A DNA stretch of 64,000 nt from contig NZ_CP133189.1 of NCBI RefSeq assembly GCF_030913655.1, positions 558,001 to 622,000 on the forward strand, in the 5' to 3' direction. This document shows positions 1 to 9,200 of the stretch, piece by piece. The first letter of the stretch is position 1, and every line of letters starts with the position of its first letter. The DNA comes from Clostridium sp. MB40-C1 (GTDB lineage: Bacteria > Bacillota > Clostridia > Clostridiales > Clostridiaceae). A program made the position numbers and the translations under genes. A model generated the notes under the pieces. The model had not been told where the DNA came from. It did no database searches and saw nothing but the letters and a program-made list of their open reading frames with translations.

Positions 1-2
1 AG

Positions 3-536
3 GAAATACCTTTATATAACTTTAGGGAAAGATATAAACTAAATACTTATGTATTATGTGTTGGTAACATTTCACCTAAAAAAAATCAGCTTCATCTTGC
101 CAAAGTCTGTAATCAGCTGGGAGTTCAACTTCTTTTGATTGGCAAGGTAAAAAATGAGGGATATTTTAAAGATTGTATGAAATATGATAACGTTTTATAT
201 CTTGGATTTATGGATAGCTATAATATATATAACGCCTATAGATTTGCTAAAGTTCATGTTCTTCCTGGATATTGTGAGATTCCTGGTTTTTCTTCTATGG
301 AAGCAGCGGCTGGTGGTTGTAATATAGTTTCTACTATAGAGGGAAATGCTAAAGAGTATTTTAAAAATATGGCTATTTATTGTGATCCTTATGATTATGA
401 TAGTATATACAAAGCTATAGAAAAAGCATTGAAAATAAATAAAAATAGTAAGTTAAAAAAACATGTTAAAGAAAATTATTCATGGGAAAAGTATAGTGAA
501 AAATTGTATAATATTTATAAGGAATTAAAAGAATAA
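3..536 (+). CDS. Glycosyltransferase family 4 (group 1), C-terminal part
   Basis: The reading frame is already open at base 3, so this is the C-terminal ~177 residues of a gene that starts upstream of the window. It resembles the C-terminal nucleotide-sugar-binding Rossmann domain of GT-B retaining glycosyltransferases. The segment YVLCVGNISPKKN matches the family's YILYVGRxxPxKN strand, and PGFSSMEAAAGGCNIVST matches the E-x7-E region that contacts the nucleotide sugar. It would transfer a sugar from a nucleotide donor to a polysaccharide or glycan acceptor in the cytoplasm. Donor and acceptor cannot be read from this fragment. A hairpin terminator about 100 bp downstream ends the transcription unit. 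Confidence 0.85.
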   Translation, partial: EIPLYNFRERYKLNTYVLCVGNISPKKNQLHLAKVCNQLGVQLLLIGKVKNEGYFKDCMKYDNVLYLGFMDSYNIYNAYRFAKVHVLPGYCEIPGFSSMEAAAGGCNIVSTIEGNAKEYFKNMAIYCDPYDYDSIYKAIEKALKINKNSKLKKHVKENYSWEKYSEKLYNIYKELKE

Positions 537-637
537 TCTTGTGACACAACATAAAGAAAGTGCATGGTAGGGAGATATGATGTGTTAAAGCGAAATTGTA
601 AAATATTTCGTAGTAAATGTATTATTTAAAAGCAATG

Positions 638-677
638 AAAAACAGTCAGTAACATTATAAAGTTATTGACTGTTTTT
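638..677. terminator. Bidirectional rho-independent terminator
   Basis: A perfect 16-bp stem (AAAAACAGTCAGTAAC paired with GTTATTGACTGTTTTT) has an 8-nt loop and runs of A and T at its two edges, so it can act in both directions. It separates the glycosyltransferase from the convergent small ORF on the minus strand. Confidence 0.8.
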
Positions 678-689
678 ACATTATAGAAT

Positions 690-836
690 TTAAGATTTTT
701 GCTTAGAATTTATGGATTCATCTGTATAAACATAATTTCCGTTAGATGGTGTTTTTTCTATTTCATCAAGTCTATTATTTATTTGCGTTACTTCTGATTG
801 AAGATTTAGTAATAGATCTTTTATATCTTTATCCAT
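690..836 (-). CDS. Small hypothetical protein, 48 residues, coiled-coil-like
   Basis: A 48-codon ORF on the minus strand starts with ATG at 836 and ends with TAA at 690. It is preceded by a good Shine-Dalgarno (AAAGGAGTAGG, about 8 nt upstream). The product begins MDKDIKDLLLNLQSEV and is hydrophilic, with hydrophobic residues spaced as in a short amphipathic coiled coil (residues about 5-28) and a polar tail. There is no signal peptide or membrane segment. It faces the glycosyltransferase across a bidirectional terminator. I do not recognise a family; the RBS and codon use make it plausible as a real gene. Confidence 0.5.
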   Translation of the reverse strand: MDKDIKDLLLNLQSEVTQINNRLDEIEKTPSNGNYVYTDESINSKQKS

Positions 837-1172
837 TTAATCATCCTACTCCTTTCTTAGAATAGTTTTTTCTAATAAACTGATTTTATTCATACAACTA
901 CATGTTTCTAACTATACAATTTAACTTTTAATAAGGAAAATAAAAAAACTAAATGATTTATATTTAACAGAAGAATATAATAAAACTTGCATTACGTATT
1001 TCAAATTTTTAATTATGCAATTTCCTCAATTAAAAGTTATATTTAAATATTGTAATTAAGTCGCACTTTTATTTTAAGCTGTTGCTATGACACAAGTAAT
1101 ACATTAGAATAGTTAGTAAGGAAGTATAAATAAGTAAAATGTGGATAAATATAAGATGAAAATATTTAGAGT
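837..1172. other. Non-coding gap with a partial MITE end
   Basis: Apart from the RBS of the 48-residue ORF near 845-855 and the repeat end at 985-1034, I see only AT-rich sequence here, with no ORF that has an RBS. Confidence 0.5.
985..1034. repeat. Single end of the TTAATTATGCAATTTCCTCAAT repeat
   Basis: This stretch carries an ACTTGCATTACGTATTTC-like segment, then AATTATGCAATTTCCTCAATT. It is the same as the right end of the complete element at 5725-5912. No matching left terminal repeat is visible upstream, so it looks like a degraded or solo end. Confidence 0.6.
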
Positions 1173-1234
1173 AGGCTATGTTTTAGAAAATTGTTGGTTT
1201 CGTATAAATTCAAAAACAATTTAAGACATAGCCT
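1173..1234. repeat. GGCTATGTTTTA hairpin repeat, copy 1
   Basis: AGGCTATGTTTTA and AATTGTT on the left pair with AACAATT and TAAGACATAGCCT on the right, forming a long interrupted hairpin 44 bp upstream of the exoA start. Related hairpins with the same outer arms are at 3584-3626 and 26678-26742. Confidence 0.7.
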
Positions 1235-1278
1235 TAGATTGATATGTTTGAGTAGAATAAAATAAAGGAGAGAAAATT

Positions 1279-2046
1279 TTGAAAATTTATTCATGGAATG
1301 TTAATGGGATAAGAGCTATAACAAAAAAAGGATTCATAGATTGGGTTAATAAAGAGCAGCCAGATATACTATGTATTCAAGAAACTAAAATACAACAAGA
1401 TCAAATAGATGATAACATTAGAAATATTGAGGGATATAAAAGCTATTTTTCTTGTGCAGAGAGGAAAGGATATAGTGGGGTTGCTACATATACAAAACAA
1501 GAACCTATATCTGTTTCTTATGGGATAGGGATAGATAGATTTGATAGTGAGGGAAGAATACTTATATGTGAGTATGAAGAATTTATATTATTTAATATAT
1601 ATTTTCCTAATGGACAAAAAGATGACGAAAGATTGAATTATAAGATGCAGTTTTATGATGCTTTACTAGAATACTGCAATAATCTTAAAGATCAAGGGAA
1701 AAAACTTATAATATGTGGTGACTATAATACTGCGCATAAGGAAATAGACCTTAAAAATCCTAAGTCAAATGAAAAAAGATCGGGATTTTTACCAATAGAA
1801 AGAGAATGGATGGATAAATATATAGCTAACGGATATATAGATACTTTTAGATATTTATATCCTGAAGAAGTTAAATATTCTTGGTGGAGTTATAGATTTA
1901 ATGCAAGAGCAAACAATGCGGGATGGAGGATAGATTACCATTTTGTATCAGATAACATGAAAGAAAATATAGAAAATGCAGATATTTTAAATAATGTTAT
2001 GGGTTCTGACCACTGTCCTGTAGTATTAGAAATTAAATTTTTATAA
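1279..2046 (+). CDS. exoA: Exodeoxyribonuclease III (AP endonuclease)
   Basis: This enzyme cleaves DNA 5' of abasic sites and removes 3' blocking groups in base-excision repair. At 255 residues it has the usual length of the XthA/ExoA family of Mg-dependent phosphodiesterases. The catalytic set is intact: WNVNG (N7), QETK with metal ligand E35, Y108 in YFPNG, GDYN with D148 and N150, RIDY with D219, and SDH with D244 and H245. Translation starts at a TTG at 1279, supported by AAAGGAG nine bases upstream; no ATG fits better. The gene stands alone, behind a hairpin repeat and ahead of the chemotaxis pair. Confidence 0.96.
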   Translation: MKIYSWNVNGIRAITKKGFIDWVNKEQPDILCIQETKIQQDQIDDNIRNIEGYKSYFSCAERKGYSGVATYTKQEPISVSYGIGIDRFDSEGRILICEYEEFILFNIYFPNGQKDDERLNYKMQFYDALLEYCNNLKDQGKKLIICGDYNTAHKEIDLKNPKSNEKRSGFLPIEREWMDKYIANGYIDTFRYLYPEEVKYSWWSYRFNARANNAGWRIDYHFVSDNMKENIENADILNNVMGSDHCPVVLEIKFL

Positions 2047-2218
2047 TAATATATAAAAAATAAGTTTATTAAAGGTAATTTGATATAAATACATTCAGTT
2101 TTTATAAAAAATAACGAATAATTTTATGAGGTATAAACAAGATTTCAGCTTTTATAAAAGATATAGTTATAAGTTAAATTATAATAAATTTATTAAAATG
2201 GTAAGGGGATGATTTAAA

Positions 2219-3082
2219 ATGGAAAACATTAAAGTTGTAATAGTAGACGATTCACCTTTTTCAATAAGTATTCTTAGAGATGTATTAACCGAAAAAGGAT
2301 TTGAAGTAATTGGTGATGCATCTTCTTTAGAAGAAACTATAGAAGTTGTTAAAACTACAAAGCCAGATTTAGTAACGATGGATATGACAATTCCAGGAAC
2401 TGATGGATTAGAATGTACAAGAGCAATTCACTCAATAGATCCAAATATTAAAGTAGTCGTTGTAAGTTCTATGATGGATGATGAAATTGTAAAAAAGGCA
2501 AAACAAAATAGAGTATCTGGATACATACAAAAACCAGTAGATCCTGATGAATTAACAACAGTAATACAAAGGATAATGTCAGGAGAAGAATTATTTAAAG
2601 AGTTAGAAGCAATTTATTTTGATATATTTAAAGAGGCATTTTTAGATAATATGAATAGAATGACAAAAACTGTTCCAAACTTTTCACAGGAAACTGGATT
2701 AAAAGATACTCAAGAATCAAAGGGAGTTTCTATTGTAGTAGGAATTATAGGAAGACATTGTGGAAGTATGATTATTGATTTATCTTATGAAACTGTAGAT
2801 AGTTTAGCAAAACATATACTAAAAAGAGAACTTAAGAACAGGGAAGAAGGACTAGCTATGATGGCTGAATTTGCTAATATTATTGCTGGAAATGCTTGTT
2901 CTTTATTGAATAGAAAAAATAAAGCTTTTGGATTGCGTGTAGCACCTCCTGCTGTATTCCATGGTAGTTCTTTAAATATATCTAAAACTATAATCCAGTC
3001 TAAATCAGTAGTTGCAGAAACTATTTTTGGTGAGATATCTATAGATGCAGGATTTACAAGGGGGGATTCTGAGTGGATGTAA
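2219..3082 (+). CDS. Response regulator fused to a CheX-like domain
   Basis: The 287-residue protein joins an N-terminal receiver domain (about 1-120) to a C-terminal CheC/CheX-type domain (about 130-287). The receiver has D10-D11, phospho-acceptor D55 (TMDMTIPG), S83/S84 and K105 (QKP). The C-terminal part contains EFANIIAGNA (E217, N220, N225), like the ExxN motif of CheX/CheC phosphatases that dephosphorylate CheY-P. From this I infer a self-contained or phosphorylation-gated phosphatase in chemotaxis. It overlaps the stand-alone cheX by 10 bases, so the two are translationally coupled. No other che genes are adjacent. The RBS AAGGGGATG lies just ahead of the ATG. Confidence 0.88.
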   Translation: MENIKVVIVDDSPFSISILRDVLTEKGFEVIGDASSLEETIEVVKTTKPDLVTMDMTIPGTDGLECTRAIHSIDPNIKVVVVSSMMDDEIVKKAKQNRVSGYIQKPVDPDELTTVIQRIMSGEELFKELEAIYFDIFKEAFLDNMNRMTKTVPNFSQETGLKDTQESKGVSIVVGIIGRHCGSMIIDLSYETVDSLAKHILKRELKNREEGLAMMAEFANIIAGNACSLLNRKNKAFGLRVAPPAVFHGSSLNISKTIIQSKSVVAETIFGEISIDAGFTRGDSEWM

Positions 3083-3537
3083 AGTTTATAAATCCTTTTG
3101 TTGACTCTATTTTGAGTGTAATGCCAGAACTTGGATTTAAAGAGATAAAAAAGCAAGGTATTAGTATTAAGGAAAAAAGTATAAAAAGCTTAGGGGTAAT
3201 GTTAACTTTAGGTGTAGTTGGAGATATTAAAGGAAATGTTGTATATTGTTTAGATATGGAAGGTGCTAAGAAAATTGCATCTGTAATGATGATGGGGATG
3301 CCAGTTAATGAGTTAGATGAAATGGCACAAAGTGCTTTATCAGAACTTTCAAATATGTTAACAGCAAATGCAAGTACTCATTTTGCTAATGATGGAATAA
3401 ATATTAATATTTCTACACCAGCAATGATGTATGGGCATGATTTTGAAGCAAAAATGAATACTGAAAAGATTTTATGTATAGGTGTTTTGGTTGATGATGT
3501 TCTTATTGAAATTAATATTGCATTAGAAAAATTTTAA
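3073..3537 (+). CDS. cheX: CheX family chemotaxis phosphatase
   Basis: A 154-residue cytoplasmic protein of CheX length. It has the phosphatase signature ELSNMLTANA (E91, N94, N99), whose Glu and Asn insert into the CheY-P active site in the known family. It starts with GTG at 3073 inside the end of the upstream REC-CheX gene, with AAGGGGGG at 3059-3066 as RBS. Because two CheX-type domains are encoded side by side, the products may form a heterodimer or act on different CheY pools; that is inference. A strong hairpin at 3584-3626 follows. Confidence 0.88.
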   Translation: MDVKFINPFVDSILSVMPELGFKEIKKQGISIKEKSIKSLGVMLTLGVVGDIKGNVVYCLDMEGAKKIASVMMMGMPVNELDEMAQSALSELSNMLTANASTHFANDGININISTPAMMYGHDFEAKMNTEKILCIGVLVDDVLIEINIALEKF

Positions 3538-3583
3538 ATATACCATTTCATTATTAAATATTTAATGGAATTTTTAGCAGTTT

Positions 3584-3626
3584 AGGGCTATGTTTTAAGA
3601 ATTTAAATTTCTTAAAACATAGCCCT
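3584..3626. terminator. Terminator-like perfect hairpin; GGCTATGTTTTA repeat, copy 2
   Basis: An 18-bp perfect stem (AGGGCTATGTTTTAAGAA and its complement) with a 7-nt loop follows cheX by 46 bp. Its outer arms match the hairpins at 1173-1234 and 26678-26742, so it is probably a repeat that also serves as a terminator. Confidence 0.75.
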
Positions 3627-3705
3627 AATTTTGTTATGTATATTTAGAGTGAAGGAAAATGTAAGAGATGATTTTTTATCTTTTATCAGAAAGTTTTTAA
3701 GTTAA

Positions 3706-3746
3706 GAAAATCTTAATAAATTAGAATGTTTTTTATTAAGATTTTC
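3706..3746. promoter_or_regulatory. 15-bp perfect inverted repeat ahead of the membrane operon
   Basis: GAAAATCTTAATAAA and TTTATTAAGATTTTC are separated by 11 bases and end 47 bases before the preferred TTG start at 3794. It could be an operator, an attenuator or a leader hairpin. There is no T-tract typical of a terminator. Confidence 0.55.
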
Positions 3747-3793
3747 ATATTATCATATAGGTAATGAAAGATAATATGAAGGAGATGGAAATT

Positions 3794-4294
3794 TTGAGAA
3801 ACAAAAAGTTTTGGGCATTATTTTTTTCAATGATACCAGGTGCGGGGCACATGTATTTAGGTCTTTCTAAAAAAGGACTTCAACTTATGGCATTATTTTT
3901 TATCGCAATAGGTTTTGCGGATGTATTACATCTTAGTATGGTTGCTGGATTAATACCTATAATCTGGTTTTATAGTGTATTTGATGTTAGAAAATGTTAC
4001 GAACTTAATGTACAGCCAAATGACAATCAAGATATTAAGATACCTTGGTCAGGTAAGGAAACAAAAATACTAGGATATATATTTATTTTTATGGGGGCAA
4101 TTAGTATAGTTAATGAAATAATATTTCCTATGTTAGATGTAGTACTTGGTTGGAGAACTATTCATTCAATAAAAACTGGTATACTTTCAGCAGTATTTAT
4201 AGTAATTGGATTAAAATTAATTATTGGTAGGAAAGTAATAAATGACCCCAATAGACTTTTAAAATCACCTAGTAAGAGGGGAGAATCTAATTAA
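3794..4294 (+). CDS. Small multi-spanning membrane protein (TM2-like)
   Basis: The product is about 166 residues with roughly four hydrophobic segments. It opens with RNKKFWALFFSMIPGAGHMY, resembling the short membrane proteins that have a glycine-rich turn (PGAGHMYLG) after a first helix, as in TM2-like proteins. I prefer the TTG at 3794 over the ATG at 3764 because AAGGAG sits 9 nt ahead of the TTG and the ATG lacks an RBS. Its stop codon shares one base with the next start (TAATG), so the two genes are coupled. The pairing with a LiaF/DUF4097-like protein suggests an envelope-stress or membrane-surveillance role, but no function is shown. Confidence 0.7.
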   Translation: MRNKKFWALFFSMIPGAGHMYLGLSKKGLQLMALFFIAIGFADVLHLSMVAGLIPIIWFYSVFDVRKCYELNVQPNDNQDIKIPWSGKETKILGYIFIFMGAISIVNEIIFPMLDVVLGWRTIHSIKTGILSAVFIVIGLKLIIGRKVINDPNRLLKSPSKRGESN

Positions 4295-5694
4295 TGCGTC
4301 AATGGAGAGTTGGTTCAATAACTTTAGGAGTGACTTTAATACTTATAGGCATAACCTGTATACTTGGAAATATATATGATCTCACTTTAGTAGGAAAAAT
4401 TATAAAATGGTGGCCTGTTATATTAATAATATTTGGAATTGAAATTTTAGTTTCTAATACTTTATCAGAGAAAAGTTTAGGAAAGCTTAAATTTGATGGG
4501 TTTAGTGGATTCTTAATTTTGATTATATTAGGGATTTCAGGGGTTTTGTTTATAGGAAGCCATATTTTTGATTTTAATAAAGAAGGAATAAATATCAGGG
4601 GATTTAATAATATAAATTATAAATTTGAATCCAAGTTTACAAAACAGCAGGTGATTGACCCTAAAACTGCTAAAAAACTTATCATAAGTAGTGATTTAGC
4701 AAATATAAATTTAGAGAAATCATCAAAAGAGGTTATTGAAGTAAATTCAGATATAAGAATTTTAAATAATGATGAAAAAGAAGCTAAAAAAATTGCTGAT
4801 TCCATTATAAAAGTAAGTCAAGGAGAAGATATAAGAATAGATACACAAAAAGATTTTAAAAATAATAGTAATTATTCAGTAAGTCGATTAAACATTAATA
4901 TAAAAATCCCAGAAAAAATTTATTCAGAAGTTACTAATGAATATGGAAGTATATCTGCTAAAAACATTGGAAATGGCATAAAAGTAAAAAATTCAAATGG
5001 AAATATTAATCTAAATTCAATAAGTGGAGATGTTATTTGCGAAAATACTTATGGAAAAATAGAAGTAGATATAATAAAAGGAAAAGTTGAAATAAAGAAT
5101 AAAAATGGTAGTATAAAGGCAAAAAATATAGAAAAAGATTTAGGTGTTGAAAATGAGTATGGTACTATTAATGTAGAGGATGTAAATGGCAATGTTATAA
5201 CTAAAAACTCAAATGGGAATATTAGGATAATCAATGCAGGAGGAAATGTTAAGGCACAAGATCAATATGGACTAATATATTTGAAAAATATTAAGAAGAA
5301 TGCTGAAGTAGAAAATAAAAATTCAAAGATAGATGTACAAGATATTTTTGGAGATTTTAAATGTGAAAATGATTATGGTAATATTAAGGTTGTAAATATT
5401 TTAGGTAAAGTAGATATAAATTCTGGTAATGGATCTGTAGAGTTTAGAAATCCAAATATAGTGAATAAAGATTTAAAAATAATAAATGAAGGTGGTTCTG
5501 TTAAAATGACTTTTGCAAAAGAACAAAAGGGTCACTTTATATTGGAATCAACTTATGGAAGAATACACAGCAGAAATTTAGACTTAAATCCTAATAAGAC
5601 TGAAGAAGTAGAAAGTGTAGATAAGGTTTTAGGAAGTGATTCCGTTAAAATAAAGGTTACTAATAAAAATGGAAGCATCAATATATGCAATTAA
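4294..5694 (+). CDS. LiaF-like membrane protein with a DUF4097-like beta-repeat domain
   Basis: The 466-residue protein has an N-terminal DUF5668/LiaI-like region with three hydrophobic helices (about 8-28, 38-55, 70-90). A long extracytoplasmic domain (about 110-466) follows. That domain is built of short beta-strand repeats that alternate YG and NG turns, for example NEYGSI, NSNGNI, NTYGKI and NKNGSI, as in DUF4097 putative adhesins that fold as beta-helices. Such proteins often sit next to envelope-stress regulators, but none is adjacent here. It is coupled to the upstream membrane gene by a one-base overlap and closed by a terminator at 5700-5722. Confidence 0.8.
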   Translation: MRQWRVGSITLGVTLILIGITCILGNIYDLTLVGKIIKWWPVILIIFGIEILVSNTLSEKSLGKLKFDGFSGFLILIILGISGVLFIGSHIFDFNKEGINIRGFNNINYKFESKFTKQQVIDPKTAKKLIISSDLANINLEKSSKEVIEVNSDIRILNNDEKEAKKIADSIIKVSQGEDIRIDTQKDFKNNSNYSVSRLNINIKIPEKIYSEVTNEYGSISAKNIGNGIKVKNSNGNINLNSISGDVICENTYGKIEVDIIKGKVEIKNKNGSIKAKNIEKDLGVENEYGTINVEDVNGNVITKNSNGNIRIINAGGNVKAQDQYGLIYLKNIKKNAEVENKNSKIDVQDIFGDFKCENDYGNIKVVNILGKVDINSGNGSVEFRNPNIVNKDLKIINEGGSVKMTFAKEQKGHFILESTYGRIHSRNLDLNPNKTEEVESVDKVLGSDSVKIKVTNKNGSINICN

Positions 5695-5699
5695 TATAA

Positions 5700-5722
5700 G
5701 GTCAACTTTTGTTGGCCTTTTT
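5700..5722 (+). terminator. Rho-independent terminator
   Basis: GGTCAAC, a TTTT loop, GTTGGCC and then TTTTT follow the DUF4097-like gene directly. Confidence 0.85.
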
Positions 5723-5724
5723 AC

Positions 5725-5912
5725 AATTGAGGAAATTGCATAATTTGCAAACTGCATAGTTACATGCAAGTTTCATTGTTCACTGCTTCGAAAAGTTGTC
5801 TTTCTAGGGTCAGAATAAACTTAAAAATAGTAAAAGAAAAATTTTAAGGCGCTGGTCACAACAAAACTTGCATTTCACATTTTAGGTTTTTAATTATGCA
5901 ATTTCCTCAATT
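5725..5912. repeat. MITE-like element with 21-bp terminal inverted repeats
   Basis: The element is 188 bp. AATTGAGGAAATTGCATAAT at the left end is an exact inverted match to ATTATGCAATTTCCTCAATT at the right end, and the match runs to 21 bp. No ORF is inside. TA dinucleotides lie just outside both ends, though not perfectly placed for a target duplication. A shortened 80-bp relative is at 24093-24172, a solo end at 985-1034, a trace at 6129-6140 and an interior-like fragment at 55500-55590. Confidence 0.75.
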
Positions 5913-6210
5913 TAATAGGATGACATATTGTTATATGTATAAATTTCATATAAAATAGTATTATTAGCAATATTGTGCTTTGAATTTATTTATGAATTAT
6001 TAGTTTGGGTTATATTCATAAGTAAAATAATTATAAAATAGTGACTTGTATTTATAATTAAATTTTTAAAGGTTTGTTTATCCTAAACTGAATTAATAAA
6101 TTATAAGTTTCTATAATCTATTTGAAATTTTTAATTATGCAAAATTCGTAATTCTAAATGAAAAACAAATATATATTTATTTTACTAAAATGGATTGAGG
6201 GGCAAGCTAT
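5913..6210. other. AT-rich gap upstream of the first DUF5050 gene
   Basis: It contains a trace of the repeat end (TTTTTAATTATGCAA near 6129-6143). No gene with an RBS, and no confident promoter, can be picked out. Confidence 0.4.
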
Positions 6211-6232
6211 AAAAAGGGAGATGAAATGGGTA

Positions 6233-9200
6233 TTGAAAAGAATAGGTAAGACATGCATTAGTTTTGTACTTTTATCTTTTATAATTGCTGGATTTAAATC
6301 AGATGTTCATGCTGAGATTATTAATTCTGGACAAGTAGTAGATAGCCATAAAATATGGACTATTAAGTTTAATGACAATATCAAATTTGATAACTTTTCT
6401 AAAAATTATATTAAGGTAACTAATAGTAAGGGAATAGTTCAAGAATCACAGTTAGAGCTATGTGAAGATAAGAAGTCAATAAGAGTAAAGCCAAACTCAA
6501 ATGGATATACTCCAGGAGAAAAATACACTTTAAAAATTACTAAAGGATTAAAAAGTGGAAAGAGCAAAGAGTTGAAAAAAGAAACTTATATGGATTTCTA
6601 CATAAAACAAGAGGGAGCTAATGATTTACAAAGATCCTCACCTAATAATAAAGAAAATGAATCTTTAGTAGTACAAGATGGTGAATGGGTATATTATAGT
6701 GATTTTACATACAATGCTAGTATATACAAAATGAGGAAAGATGGTACTTCAAAAAAGCTTGTGTATAAAGGAGACGATAGAATTTGTCAACTATATGCTA
6801 GTAATGGTTACATATATTTTGTATCACATAGTCCTTATACAAAAGAAGAAGTTTATACAGCTTTTAGAGTTAAAAATGATGGTTCTGGAAAAGCAGAGAC
6901 TATATGTTACAGTTTATCTGCATACAGTCAATTTCAAATATATGAAAATAATATATATTATGTAGATGGTTCTAAATTATGTAAAAGTGATTTAAATGGA
7001 AAAAATCCAAAGGAACTTTTGAACAATATAGAAAATAAAACAGATGAAGTCTTTTTTTTGATAAAGGATGACTTAATATACTATTGGGGATTTAATTATT
7101 TAACAGGAAAAGAAACTGGAATATATAAAATGAATGTTGATGGTAGTGGAAAGCAATTTATAGTAAAAAATACTGATGCTCAAAGTATGCTAGCAGATAC
7201 AATTAATGTAGATGATGAATATATTTATTATAAGAATTTTTCTGGTATAGTTTATAAATCAGATTTAAAGGGAAACAACATTCAGAAGCTAACATTCTTG
7301 AATAAAGTATCAGCTATAAATACTTTTAAAGGGTATATATATTATTTATGTGAAGGAACTATATATAAAATAAAGCCAGATGGTACAGATCAAAGTATTA
7401 TTGCACATCAAGTAGATGATGATGCAAATTATATCAACATAGTCAATGGATATTTGTGGTATTTTGATATTCATGATGAAATAAAAGGAGTAGCTTTGAA
7501 GGATGAAACCAACAGTAATGGTTTAGAACTAGAGGGAAATGTTTCTGTAAAAGATGGAGAAACTTTTTATGTAAGAGGTGTAAATAATCCTTCTTCAAAA
7601 ATTATTAAATGTACTTCAGAAGATGTAAATGGGGATGGAAAAAAGGAAAATATAGTTCTTACAGGGGACTACGTAAATTACGCCTATAAGAATTTGAAGT
7701 TATTTGTTCAAGATACTTCAAATGGTGAAATAATAAGTTATGATGCATTAAGTACCTCTAACTGTCAAGAGGTTGGAAATATTATAACATTAGGCGACTT
7801 TAATAAAGACAAGGTAAAGGATATAAAAATAGATTTGCTTACTAATATGCAAAGAGGAATACATTCCACTTATATATATACTTTAAGCAATAATAAGCTT
7901 AATAAAATATTTGATGATACAATGATTCCAAGTCAGGGACAAGACTTTGGATATGAGCTTTTAAGTAATCGTAACATTAAAATTTCCGATAATAATGCTT
8001 ATTATTTAGTGGATCTTAGTAAAGACAATGATGCACATTATAATAATTTAATGAGTACAGGATTAAGTACTTCTCTTACAATATGGTATGATGGAGAGGA
8101 CTTAGATAAAGATGGAAGTTTGGAATTGAGTAGAAATATTTACTTGGTAGGAGTGTCTTATAGTGATTTCTTATGCAAAGTTAAAACTACTTATAAATTC
8201 AATCAAGCTACAGGGAAATGGGAATATAAATATATGGAAGTAGAAAGTGAAAGTTACCCTTGTAGTAAAGTTGAAATAAATATACCTAATGAAGAAGATA
8301 ATAACGAAGAAAAAAATACTGAAGAAGAAAATAATCAAACTGGAAACAGTGAAGAAAGCAATATTGAGGAGAATAGTAATAATCAAGCAGAAGATAAAAC
8401 AGTAGCACAAAGATTGGTAGAAAAAAGTGGATTTGTTTATTATGTTCAAGAACAGTGGACAAAAAGTGGAGAAGGTTACTGTTTAACTGGGTCTCCTTTA
8501 TATAAAGTAAACAAAGCTTCAGGTGAGCGTGTAATTATTGCAAAAAATTGTTATGACAAAATCCAGATATATGGAGAATGGATATATTATATAAGCTCTT
8601 TTAATGGAGATATGCATAAAGTTAAGTTAGACGGAACTTCTGATACAAATCTTTCTATTTCAGGAGTGAGAAGCTTTGCTGTCGTAAAGGATTGGATTTA
8701 TTATACTGATGGTATGTACAGTGCTTTGGGCGGCATATATAAAATGAAACTAGATGGAACAGAATTTACTAAATTAAGTGAAGATGCAGGAGAAGAAATA
8801 GCTATTTTTGACGATTGGGTTTATTATATGAACTCCAAAGATTGGAGATTATGTAGAGTTAAAGCTGATGGAACTTCAAAAGAATGTTTAGAAGAAGTAG
8901 CCACTCACGCGCTATCAGTAAATAAAAATGGTATATATTACTTGGTGAGACATGCGGTAGGATCATCCCTACACAAAATGAATCATGACGGAACAAACAG
9001 TAAATGGATTTTAAATGGAATTGTAGGTAGATATGTTATTTATGATAAATTTATTTATTATGTAGATGCTAACAATAATTGTATTTATAAAATGAATCTA
9101 GATGGAAGTGGATCAGTAAAGTTAAGTGATACAAAAGCTAATGATATAATAGGAGTATCATCAGATTCTATTTATTATATGGCAGGAGATTCAAAGGACA

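Noticed and set aside
2785-3156. Minus-strand 123-residue ORF across the cheX overlap
   Set aside because: It lies entirely opposite two clear coding genes, has no RBS and shows no domain.
6158-6232. The longer DUF5050 ORF starting at ATG 6158
   Set aside because: The start lies in a MITE-end fragment, without a good RBS, and adds a 25-residue lead before the signal peptide. The paralogue at 15332 uses the TTG position with identical RBS spacing.
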